From the NCBI RefSeq assembly GCF_024266705.1, contig NZ_CP100756.1, forward strand, positions 3,286,001 through 3,350,000: a DNA stretch of 64,000 nt, in the 5' to 3' direction. The notes beneath the pieces are model-generated. The model searched no databases and had not been told where the DNA came from. It was given only the letters and a program-made list of their open reading frames with translations. The position numbers were made by a program, and so were the translations under genes. Positions within the stretch are counted from its first letter, which is position 1, and the number at the start of each line of letters is the position of its first letter. This document shows, one piece after another, positions 8,992-16,693 of this stretch. The DNA comes from Natrinema gelatinilyticum (GTDB lineage Archaea > Halobacteriota > Halobacteria > Halobacteriales > Natrialbaceae).

Positions 8992-9429
8992 TCAGTTGTC
9001 CGCCGATTCCCCTTGAACGATCGTGAGCCAAAACTCCTCGATTTCCTGGACGAATTCGAGGAAATCTTTGGGGTCGACCGGCTTCCGGCTGTAATAATCG
9101 GCGTCGATGCCGTGTGACTTGACGATTTCTTCTCCCACGTCAGAACTCGTGAGGACGACGACGGGAAGGTCCTGAAACGCCGGCTCGTTTTTCAGTTCGG
9201 AAAGCACTTCGATGCCGCTTTTTCCGGGTAGCTGAGGTTCGAGTAGAACGAGATCTGGATCGACAGCGTCCTCGTAGTCTCCGCGTTGATACACGAAATC
9301 GAGTGCCGCGTCCCCGTCGGAGACGGTGGCGATGCTATTCGTGAGGTTTGCTTCGTCGAACGATTCCGTAAAGAGGCGTGTATCCCCGGGGTTTGGTTCC
9401 ACCAACAGGATGTCGATCGGATCGTTCAT
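8992..9429 (-). CDS. Response-regulator receiver domain protein with altered phosphorylation site
   Basis: 145 residues, a stand-alone receiver domain of the haloarchaeal type. Thr in VVVLTSSD and Lys in SRKPVDPKDF are conserved. The acidic pocket is not: the usual ED near residues 11-12 reads Glu11-Pro12, and the phospho-acceptor aspartate position reads Glu64 in LVLLEPQLPGKSG. It may be permanently active-like or act as a non-phosphorylated docking protein. ATG 9427-9429 was chosen because the longer frame to 9663 has an unrelated N-terminal extension. It has no kinase neighbour. Confidence 0.85.
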   Translation of the reverse strand: MNDPIDILLVEPNPGDTRLFTESFDEANLTNSIATVSDGDAALDFVYQRGDYEDAVDPDLVLLEPQLPGKSGIEVLSELKNEPAFQDLPVVVLTSSDVGEEIVKSHGIDADYYSRKPVDPKDFLEFVQEIEEFWLTIVQGESADN

Positions 9430-9529
9430 AGGAACTATAGTCCAGTAATTTGGCTGTGAGGGACCAATACGATAAAACGATCGGTTCCGGCGGTCGAGGA
9501 TACGATTCTCTCGAGATGCTTGGAAGCCG

Positions 9530-10321
9530 CTACCGAATTCGCGCGTCCGATGAGCGGGGGTATCGAGCCGTCTCGAGGTCGCCCAGTCGATCGACCGCGG
9601 CGGCGACTCGCTCGAGGACCGCGGGGTTGTCGCTCGGACGACCGACGCTGACTGCGTCGGCACCGTACTCGAGATACTCGCGAACGGTGTTCTCGTCGCG
9701 AACGCCGTTGTTGGCGATGACGAAGAGGTCGGTCGCCTCGACTACTTCGGCGATCACCGACTCGGTATCCATCGCATCGACGTGGACGAAGTCGGCACCC
9801 GCGGCTTCGAGGTCTCGAGTGAGCGTCGCCAGGTCGACGCCCGGCACTTCCGCACGGACCTTGACGCCGACCGTAACGCCAGTGTCGGCCGCCCGGTCGA
9901 CGTAGTCTGCGAGACGAGCGTCGTCCCTCAGGAGCGCCTCGCCGCAGCCGACGGTACAGAGTTCGTTCTGCCGGCAGTGGGCGTTGATCTCGAGATAGGC
10001 ATCGTAGTCCCGGCAGATGCGGGCAGCGTCGGCGATCGGATCGATGGTCGCGCTCCGGACGTTGAACGCCGGCTGAATCGGAACGTCTGCCAGCGCCGCG
10101 AACTGGCGATCGAGAAAGGGGATCGGGTCGGCCGGGAGGAACTCGGTTCTGTCACGTTCGACGAGTCGGCGTGCTGCCGCCCTGGAATCCGCGTCGAGGG
10201 CGATCCCCCCGAGGAACGCGGCACCCGCGTACTCCGCCCCGGCCCGCGCCCAATCGGCGTCCGCTTCGCCACTGAGGCTCGCGAGGGCGAGCGCCGGTGT
10301 AAACGACACTGATCCGGGCAT
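9530..10321 (-). CDS. Dihydrouridine-synthase-like TIM-barrel flavoprotein
   Basis: 263 residues. The pattern EINAHCRQNELCTVGCGEAL around residues 111-130 corresponds to the active-site loop of tRNA-dihydrouridine synthases (normally GCP...GxGxxLL). Cys116 stands at the catalytic position, but the flanking Gly and Pro are replaced. VGVKVRAEVPGVD and the closing GADAVSVGRPSDN segment fit the FMN phosphate-binding barrel. The gene ends 3 bases after the cofD stop region on the same strand, so the two are probably co-transcribed. It may be a non-tRNA Dus relative with a role in cofactor chemistry. Confidence 0.7.
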   Translation of the reverse strand: MPGSVSFTPALALASLSGEADADWARAGAEYAGAAFLGGIALDADSRAAARRLVERDRTEFLPADPIPFLDRQFAALADVPIQPAFNVRSATIDPIADAARICRDYDAYLEINAHCRQNELCTVGCGEALLRDDARLADYVDRAADTGVTVGVKVRAEVPGVDLATLTRDLEAAGADFVHVDAMDTESVIAEVVEATDLFVIANNGVRDENTVREYLEYGADAVSVGRPSDNPAVLERVAAAVDRLGDLETARYPRSSDARIR

Positions 10322-10324
10322 CGT

Positions 10325-11317
10325 TCAGCGGACGCGCTCGATCGCGTTCCTGATCGCGCGTATCACGCGGTTAGCGTCTTCGCGTGAGTTAATTTCGATA
10401 TTAGTTCGGATCGTCGGCCGGTTGAAGTTGGCGTCGTCGGTCGTGTCGATCACGAATGCGTCAGCGAATGGGTACGCGGTGGCCAGTCCCTCGGTGCTCG
10501 GGTCGGCGTTGACGGCTTCCATGAGGCTCTCCGCGGGTCCTGAGAAGGCGCTGTCGCCGAGGAACGGCGAGACGGCAACGACGGTCGTTTGGGCGAGTGC
10601 GTTCGCCACGCCCGGCAGCGCGAGAATCGGCCCGATACTGGTGACCGGGTTCGAGGGGCCGATGACGACGGTGTCCTGGAGGGCGTCGAGGACGCCCGGT
10701 GCGGGCTCGGCCTTCGATGAACCGCGGAATTCGACGGTGTTGACGGTCGGTTCGCCGTTATGTGCGACCCAGTATTCCTGAAAGTGCATGAGTCCCCGAT
10801 CCGTGTGGACGAGGCTGGCGACGGGATCGTTGCTCATCGGAAGCAAGTCGATCGTCAGCCCGAAGGCGCCGGCCAGTTGCTGAGTCACCTCGCTAAGCGT
10901 CTGGCCCTCGTCGAGGAGACTCGTTCGTGAGATGTGGATCGCTCGGTCGCGGTCCCCGATCGTCATGAACTCCGCGACCCCGGAGAACCGCCGCCAGTTT
11001 GCGATTTGCCGACCGTCGGTCTGCTTCTCTTTGGGGAGGTATTTCGGCCCCTTCGAGAGCCCCGCGGACTCTGCGATGTCCATCAGCGCCGAGTTGGTTC
11101 GGTGCGTGTCACCGTCGATTCCCCACCACGTCTCGCGATCGAGAACACCACCACCCTGGAACAGCAGCGTATCGACGTCCGGCGAGACAATGAGTCCGCC
11201 GAGTTCGACGTCGTCGCCCGTATTGGCGATGACCGTGGTTTCCTCCGGCGAGAACGCGGCGGCTACACCGTCGAGTAGCTTCGGCGTCCCAGTTCCCCCG
11301 GAGAGGAAGGTTACCAT
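10325..11317 (-). CDS. cofD: 2-phospho-L-lactate transferase (coenzyme F420 synthesis)
   Basis: 330 residues from ATG 11317 (a GTG two codons upstream is possible). The N terminus [20 protein letters not shown] and the segments [19 protein letters not shown] and [16 protein letters not shown] are diagnostic of CofD. The enzyme moves the phospholactyl (or enolpyruvyl phosphate) group onto the deazaflavin Fo in F420 biosynthesis. The family length is about 310 residues, so the gene looks complete. It is the upstream member of a pair with the Dus-like gene, separated by about 3 bases. Confidence 0.95.
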   Translation of the reverse strand: MVTFLSGGTGTPKLLDGVAAAFSPEETTVIANTGDDVELGGLIVSPDVDTLLFQGGGVLDRETWWGIDGDTHRTNSALMDIAESAGLSKGPKYLPKEKQTDGRQIANWRRFSGVAEFMTIGDRDRAIHISRTSLLDEGQTLSEVTQQLAGAFGLTIDLLPMSNDPVASLVHTDRGLMHFQEYWVAHNGEPTVNTVEFRGSSKAEPAPGVLDALQDTVVIGPSNPVTSIGPILALPGVANALAQTTVVAVSPFLGDSAFSGPAESLMEAVNADPSTEGLATAYPFADAFVIDTTDDANFNRPTIRTNIEINSREDANRVIRAIRNAIERVR

Positions 11318-11373
11318 ACGCACAACTCTCGAGCGGGGCTACTTAATCGCTTTCGGCCGCGTGGAACTTGGTG

Positions 11374-11868
11374 TCACGAGTCTGATTGGTCTGCGACGAC
11401 TCGTCGAGCACCGAGCTGTGAGCGGAGTCCGTCTACGTCGTCGAGCGCCCATGCTTCCGATAGCTGGGCGCCCTCGACACTGAAAACGACAATTCCGGCC
11501 GTTTCGACTTCGATCCCCGTCGCTGGAACGCCGAAAACCGTTGCCCGGTGGGTCCCCGAAAATCGGTATCGCACGACGACCCGGTCGGCCGTCGCGATCA
11601 CGTCCTCGATCTCGTTTTGCAGGTCCGGAAACGCCTCGTACCAGTCGGCCCATGCCGTCCGCAGTTCGTCGACCGTATACACGTCGTCCGTTCCGTGGTG
11701 GAGTACGTAGTCGTCACTCACCGCGTCAGTGTCGAACGCCTCGAGGTCGCCGCCGTTCCAGACGGCCGCGAAGTAGTCCCGAACGAGTCGCTCGTTGCGG
11801 GTCTCGACCGCTGACGTCTCTGGATCCGCGGCGGTTTCAGCGGTCTCGGTCGACGAGGGTTGGTCCAT
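11374..11868 (-). CDS. SnoaL-like ester cyclase / nuclear-transport-factor-2-fold protein
   Basis: 164 residues. A serine/threonine/alanine-rich N-terminal tail of about 22 residues precedes a SnoaL-type cone fold. That fold shows ERLVRDYFAAVWNGGDLEAF, YVLHHGTDDVYTVDEL and the closing VFSVEGAQLSEAWALDDVD pattern. The ATG overlaps the stop of the upstream oxidase gene by one base (TGATG), so the two form an operon. Members bind small hydrophobic ligands or act as cyclases or hydrolases. A joint role with the flavin oxidase on a secondary metabolite is inference. Confidence 0.8.
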   Translation of the reverse strand: MDQPSSTETAETAADPETSAVETRNERLVRDYFAAVWNGGDLEAFDTDAVSDDYVLHHGTDDVYTVDELRTAWADWYEAFPDLQNEIEDVIATADRVVVRYRFSGTHRATVFGVPATGIEVETAGIVVFSVEGAQLSEAWALDDVDGLRSQLGARRVVADQSDS

Positions 11869-13301
11869 CAGTCGGCCCCGGATCGTGGCGGAACGTTAGC
11901 ATTCGTCTGGAACAGGTTCTCCGGGTCGTACTTCGTTTTGACCTCGACCAGCCGGTCGTAGTTGTCGCCGTAGAGCAGTTTCACGGGGTCTTCGTTCAGC
12001 CCCGGGAAGTTGCCGTAGCGGCCAGAGGCGACCGGCAGCGCCTGAACGTCGGCGAACACCTCGCGGGCCCAGTTCACGTTCGCGTCGTCGTCATCGGGCT
12101 CCTCCCAGTTCGCCTCGACGGTGAGCATGTACGGCTGGTCCCGGTGCCAATACGCGGTCGAGTCCTGCGGAACGTCGGCGACCGCGTCACCGAGGTGCCA
12201 GCAGTCGATCGTCGACAGTGCTGACGGGGTCGAGTCGTTGTACCGAACCATGAGGTCGAAGACCTCGTCGGTGAGTTCGTCGAGGAAGATCGACTTCCAG
12301 TAGTACCGCAGTCCGTCCGGGTAGTCCTCGTCGAGCATCGACTGGAGGTCGACGTAGGCCATCGGCCCGCTCATGTCGGCGATAGGCGTCGCGACCGCAC
12401 GAAGCGATTCGAAGACCTCGCCGTCGGTAGCCGACTCGCCGCGGGCGGAACCGAGGAACGCGATCGCCGGTTCGTCCCACGTCTCCTCGGGGAACTCCTC
12501 GAGTTCGGGGACGTGGGCGGTGAACGCGAGGACGCCCGCGTCTCGCGGCGCGGTCTCGGTCCACTGCCGGAAGGCCGCCAGCGCCACGTCAGCGTCGTCG
12601 GCGTGGAACCAGGTGAAGAACGCGTACACCTGGGGGCCCACCGCGTGGAGGGCGTACTCGAAGCCGGTGACGACACCGAAGTTGCCGCCCCCGCCGCGGA
12701 CCGCCCAGAACAGGTCCTCGTTCCGCGCTTCGCTGGCGGTGCGTATCTTCCCGTCTGCCGTCACGATGTCGACGCTGATCAAATTGTCCAGCGCCAGTCC
12801 GTACTCTCGGCTCAGGTGCCCGTAGCCGCCATTGAGTGTCAGTCCGGCGATCCCCGTCTGCGACACTGCCCCGAGGGCCGTCGCCAGCCCGAACAACTGC
12901 GTTTCACGGTCGACGTCGCCCAGCGTCGCACCACCTTCGGCGTAGACGGTCCCTGCCTCGCGGTTGACTCGGACGCCATTCATCTCCGTGAGATCGATCA
13001 CGATCCCGCCGTCGCAGACGGCCGTCCCGGCCACGTTGTGCCCGCCACCCCGCACGGCGAGCGGCAGGTCGTGTTCGCGGGCGAAGGTCACCGCCGCGAC
13101 GACGTCGGCGACGCCGGCACAGCGCGCGACGAGCGCCGGATACCGGTCGATCATACCGTTCCAGATCGCTCGAGCGGCGTCGTACTCCTCGTCGGATGGA
13201 GATACCACGTCGCCGCGAAATTTGGCGACGAAGGACCGAACGTCATCGCTCGGCAGGTCGTGGAACGCCGCTTCGCTTTCTTGTCGGTGTACTGTTCCCA
13301 T
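11868..13301 (-). CDS. FAD-linked oxidase, berberine-bridge-enzyme type (paralogue 1)
   Basis: 477 residues with an N-terminal PCMH-type FAD domain and a C-terminal BBE motif (NYDRLVEVKTKYDPENLFQT). His88 in AVRGGGHNVAGTAVCDGG is the expected covalent histidyl-FAD attachment residue. The second, cysteinyl link of plant enzymes is missing: the region reads LGAVSQTGIAGLTLNGGYG. Such oxidases use oxygen to oxidise sugars or small aromatic or alkaloid-like substrates. It faces away from a close paralogue at 13558. Its stop overlaps the SnoaL-like gene by one base. Confidence 0.88.
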   Translation of the reverse strand: MGTVHRQESEAAFHDLPSDDVRSFVAKFRGDVVSPSDEEYDAARAIWNGMIDRYPALVARCAGVADVVAAVTFAREHDLPLAVRGGGHNVAGTAVCDGGIVIDLTEMNGVRVNREAGTVYAEGGATLGDVDRETQLFGLATALGAVSQTGIAGLTLNGGYGHLSREYGLALDNLISVDIVTADGKIRTASEARNEDLFWAVRGGGGNFGVVTGFEYALHAVGPQVYAFFTWFHADDADVALAAFRQWTETAPRDAGVLAFTAHVPELEEFPEETWDEPAIAFLGSARGESATDGEVFESLRAVATPIADMSGPMAYVDLQSMLDEDYPDGLRYYWKSIFLDELTDEVFDLMVRYNDSTPSALSTIDCWHLGDAVADVPQDSTAYWHRDQPYMLTVEANWEEPDDDDANVNWAREVFADVQALPVASGRYGNFPGLNEDPVKLLYGDNYDRLVEVKTKYDPENLFQTNANVPPRSGAD

Positions 13302-13516
13302 ACCCCACGGTAGGCACTCGGTGGGGATAAAATAGTAGTCTATCTAACACGATGATCAACCGGATAGATATGTCCGATACCGCGCCAGTCGTTCGTATTA
13401 CGACAGCGGCAAATGGCCGGGGGACGCATCAGTTCTGTCCGGTTGAGCCATGCACTGACGCGCCAGTTCTCGAGTCTCTCTCGTCCGCCAGAGCTACTAT
13501 AATTGTTAATTATGTG

Positions 13517-13524
13517 AAAATATA
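13517..13524 (+). promoter_or_regulatory. AT-rich promoter element before the second FAD oxidase
   Basis: AAAATATA lies about 33 bases before the ATG at 13558 in an AT-rich stretch from about 13495. It is the likely TATA region for the plus-strand oxidase. The minus-strand oxidase probably uses the AT-rich patch near 13329. Confidence 0.45.
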
Positions 13525-13557
13525 AGCTCGAGCGAGGCGTAGGAATTGTGAAGGACA

Positions 13558-14955
13558 ATGTCAGTGACTACTACACCAGTAGACGACGGTGCAATTGACG
13601 GTCTCGGCGAGGGACTCCATGGCGAGTTACTTCGCCCGGGTGATCTCGGTTACGACGACGCCCGAGCGATCTGGAACGGCATGATCGACCGACGACCGGC
13701 GCTCATCGTGCGAGCGATGGGTGTTTCGGACGTGATCGCGGCGGTGACCTTCGCCCGCGAGCACGACATGTTGCTCGCGATCCGCGGCGCTGGACACAAC
13801 ATCGCGGGGAACGCGGTCTGCGACGACGGGCTGATGCTCGATCTCTCGGCGATGCGGTCGGTCCGCGTCGATCCGGAGGAACGGACGGCTCGCGTCGAGC
13901 CGGGAGCGACCCTCGCGGACTTCGACCACGAGGCGCAGGCTTTCGGGCTGGCGACGCCGCTCGGGATCAACTCGACGACCGGCGTCGCGGGGCTCACGCT
14001 CGGTGGCGGGTTCGGCTGGATCACTCGCAAGTACGGATTGACCGTGGATAACCTGCGCTCCGTCGACATCGTCACCGCGAACGGCGAACTGCGACACGCG
14101 AGCGAGGACGAGAACCCCGATCTCTTCTGGGCGGTCCGCGGCGGGGGCGGCAACTTCGGCGTCGTCACGTCGTTCGAGTTCGGCCTCTACGAGGTCGGTC
14201 CCGAGGTGCTCGCGGGGATGGTCGTCTATCGTGGCGCGGACGCGCCGGCCGTCCTCCGGCACGTGCGAGACTTCAACGAGACTGCACCGGACGAGTCGAC
14301 CGTCTGGGTCGTCTTACGCAAGGCACCGCCCCTCCCGTTCCTTCCCGAATCCATCCACGGTGAAGACGTGATCGTCGTGGTCCCGTTCTACGCCGGGGAC
14401 ATCGCCGAAGGCGAAGAGGTGCTTGCTCCGATTCGGGAATACGGCGTGCCGATCGCCGATACCGTCAGTCCGCGCCAGTACACGGCGTTCCAGCAAGCGT
14501 TCGATCCGCTCCTCACCGAGGGCGCCCGGAACTACTGGAAGTCACACAACTTCCGTGCAATCTCGGACGACGCCATCGATACCGTGGTCGAATACGCGCG
14601 GAACCTCCCGTCCCCGCTGTCCGAAATCTTCTTCGGACAGCTCGGCGGCGCGATGGGACGGGTCCCGGCGGACGCGACGTCGTTCCCGCATCGCGACGCG
14701 GAATACGGCATGAACGTCCACACGCGCTGGGAGGATCCGGCGATGGACGACGAGTGTATGACCTGGTCTCGGGAGTTCTTCGACGCGATGGCCCCGTACG
14801 CGACCGGCGGCGTCTACGTGAACTTCATCAGCGAACGCGAGGGTGAAGAGACCCTCGCCTACGGGGAGAACTACGATCGGCTGGTCGAGGTCAAGACGAA
14901 GTACGATCCGGAGAACCTGTTCCGGATGAACCAGAACGTCGAACCAGCCCGCTAA
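13558..14955 (+). CDS. FAD-linked oxidase, berberine-bridge-enzyme type (paralogue 2)
   Basis: 465 residues, clearly homologous along its whole length to the divergently read oxidase ending at 11868. Shared blocks include the DDARAIWNGMIDRRPAL segment, the FAD-linking His80 in IRGAGHNIAGNAVCDDG, the AVRGGGGNFGVVTSFEF block and the C-terminal NYDRLVEVKTKYDPENLF. As in the partner, the cysteine position of bicovalent enzymes reads LGINSTTGVAGLTLGGGFG, so a single histidyl link is expected. The pair probably arose by an inverted duplication or by separate acquisition of related copies. Confidence 0.88.
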   Translation: MSVTTTPVDDGAIDGLGEGLHGELLRPGDLGYDDARAIWNGMIDRRPALIVRAMGVSDVIAAVTFAREHDMLLAIRGAGHNIAGNAVCDDGLMLDLSAMRSVRVDPEERTARVEPGATLADFDHEAQAFGLATPLGINSTTGVAGLTLGGGFGWITRKYGLTVDNLRSVDIVTANGELRHASEDENPDLFWAVRGGGGNFGVVTSFEFGLYEVGPEVLAGMVVYRGADAPAVLRHVRDFNETAPDESTVWVVLRKAPPLPFLPESIHGEDVIVVVPFYAGDIAEGEEVLAPIREYGVPIADTVSPRQYTAFQQAFDPLLTEGARNYWKSHNFRAISDDAIDTVVEYARNLPSPLSEIFFGQLGGAMGRVPADATSFPHRDAEYGMNVHTRWEDPAMDDECMTWSREFFDAMAPYATGGVYVNFISEREGEETLAYGENYDRLVEVKTKYDPENLFRMNQNVEPAR

Positions 14956-14992
14956 TCCCCTTTTTCGACCGCTACCGCCCGTGTTCGAACTG

Positions 14993-16546
14993 CTACTCAC
15001 CGATCCAGCCGGCGAAACTCCCCTCGAGCAACGTTTCTGCCTGCCGAGCGACGTACTCCTGTTGCATTCGCTCGACCGCACCGGAGAACTGTGCGCCGTT
15101 CTCGAGTTCCGCCTTCACCTGTTTTCGCTTCCAGCCGGCCGGCGTCACACCCTGGCGGACCCGTCGCCGAAGCGGATAGAGGTACTTCGCAGCGTCTTCT
15201 TCACACAGCCCGCGGTTCGTTAGTCCGTCCTCCGCGTGGGCCAGCAGGTCCTCGTAGAGCGCGAGTCCGTCGGTCGTCTCCGCGCCGTCGTTGGTGATCC
15301 AGGTCAGGTCGGCCTCGAGGCCGTCCGTCATCGCGCCGTAGAAGTTCTCTCTGGCTATCTGCCAGTCGAGTTCGAGGACGGGATGCTCGAGGCGGGTCAG
15401 ACTCTCCATCAGGCCGGCGAAGGCGGCGAGAAAGGCGACGGAATCCCGAACCGTCGGCTGGGCGGGGATCGGTCGAAACTCGATGCGAGCGTTGGCAGCC
15501 GACCGCGTCGGGCCGCCGAAGACCGGGCGAACCCACCGCCAGTAGGTGCCGTGTTTGCGGCTGAAGTGTGGGAACTGGTCGTCGAAGCGCTCACCGGACT
15601 CGACCGACATCGGCACGATGGTTTCGTCGGCGGCGATTCGGTCGATTGCATCGTCGACCGTCTCCAAATCGTACGGGAATCGGACCTTCCCGTCGCCAGT
15701 CGTGGGATCGTTCAGGACGGTTTCGAAGACGCTGATTCGATGTTCCATCCAGCCGTCACGAAGAATATCGTCGGCTGACGCGTCTTCGTCGTAGAGATCC
15801 GGAGGGAAGAACGGGGAGTTGACGCCGAGCGCGAGGAGCGGACCCGCGATTCGGAGCGCGTAGTTGAAGTACGTCGAGAGGTCGGGCGCGTGGGGGACCT
15901 GATAGTGCGGTTGGATCGACGTGATGAGGCTCTCCGGCATGACGGTGTCGGCCTGGACGGAGACGTGGGGCGCTTCGATGTGCATCCCCGCGGAATCGGC
16001 TTGTTCCGTGTTGGCCATCGCGTGATAGCGCGCGGAATCGCTCATGTTCGTCGCAATTCGGATCGCGCGTGCGGTTCCGTCGGCCGCAAGCGCGGTTCGT
16101 TCGACGCTGTCGGTGAGATAGGTGCCCGCCGTCTCGCCCTCGGGCGGAATCGTCCACATCGCGTCGCTGACGAGTCGCATCCGCTCGGACTTCGTTACGT
16201 CGAGCGCGGCCTGCAGGCGCGCTTTCACCTCCGACTCCTGAGCGGCCAGCCCGGGGGCGTTCAGCGGCTGCGGACTGGTCGTCATTTCCGCGTTGTGCAA
16301 TCCGAGTTCCTTCTCGAAGCCGATCAGCTCGAGCAGCCGTCGTGGAACCCGCCGCAACGTGCAGTCGTCTGCTTTGATGGCGTAGAATTCGTACTCGAGG
16401 CCGACGATTGCCTGCGGGTTGTCGAACACCCCCTCTTCGACGGCGTCTTTGATCACCTCGGCGTCCGCCTTTGCACGCTCGCGAAAGCCGACGGCATCGA
16501 CGGACAGCACGTCAGCGACCCGTTCGGCGAGTTCCTCCTCTGGCAT
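14993..16546 (-). CDS. Glutamate-cysteine-ligase-like / carboxylate-amine ligase family protein
   Basis: 517 residues. An N-terminal VGLEYEFYAI motif and a following LHNAEMTTSPQPLNAPGL segment resemble the glutamine-synthetase-like fold of GCS2-type glutamate-cysteine ligases, as do later NARIEFRPIPAQPT and ARENFYGAMTDGLEADLTW. Haloarchaea use gamma-glutamylcysteine as their main thiol, but the recognised ligase is shorter, so this is probably a divergent relative with another amine substrate. The start at 16546 gives MPEEELAERV. It is read convergently with the flavin oxidase, 37 bases apart. Confidence 0.6.
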   Translation of the reverse strand: MPEEELAERVADVLSVDAVGFRERAKADAEVIKDAVEEGVFDNPQAIVGLEYEFYAIKADDCTLRRVPRRLLELIGFEKELGLHNAEMTTSPQPLNAPGLAAQESEVKARLQAALDVTKSERMRLVSDAMWTIPPEGETAGTYLTDSVERTALAADGTARAIRIATNMSDSARYHAMANTEQADSAGMHIEAPHVSVQADTVMPESLITSIQPHYQVPHAPDLSTYFNYALRIAGPLLALGVNSPFFPPDLYDEDASADDILRDGWMEHRISVFETVLNDPTTGDGKVRFPYDLETVDDAIDRIAADETIVPMSVESGERFDDQFPHFSRKHGTYWRWVRPVFGGPTRSAANARIEFRPIPAQPTVRDSVAFLAAFAGLMESLTRLEHPVLELDWQIARENFYGAMTDGLEADLTWITNDGAETTDGLALYEDLLAHAEDGLTNRGLCEEDAAKYLYPLRRRVRQGVTPAGWKRKQVKAELENGAQFSGAVERMQQEYVARQAETLLEGSFAGWIGE

Positions 16547-16693
16547 ACCTTCCAGTGGGAACGCGAGCGCCTTTAAACACGGCCTTCCATCGTCGTCGGA
16601 GGATCACGAATGCGCCACCGATCGTTCGTCTCTCGACCGTATCCTCGTTCGCGTCTCCGAATCGTTTTAGCTCCGAGATGAGAGACACCCTCT

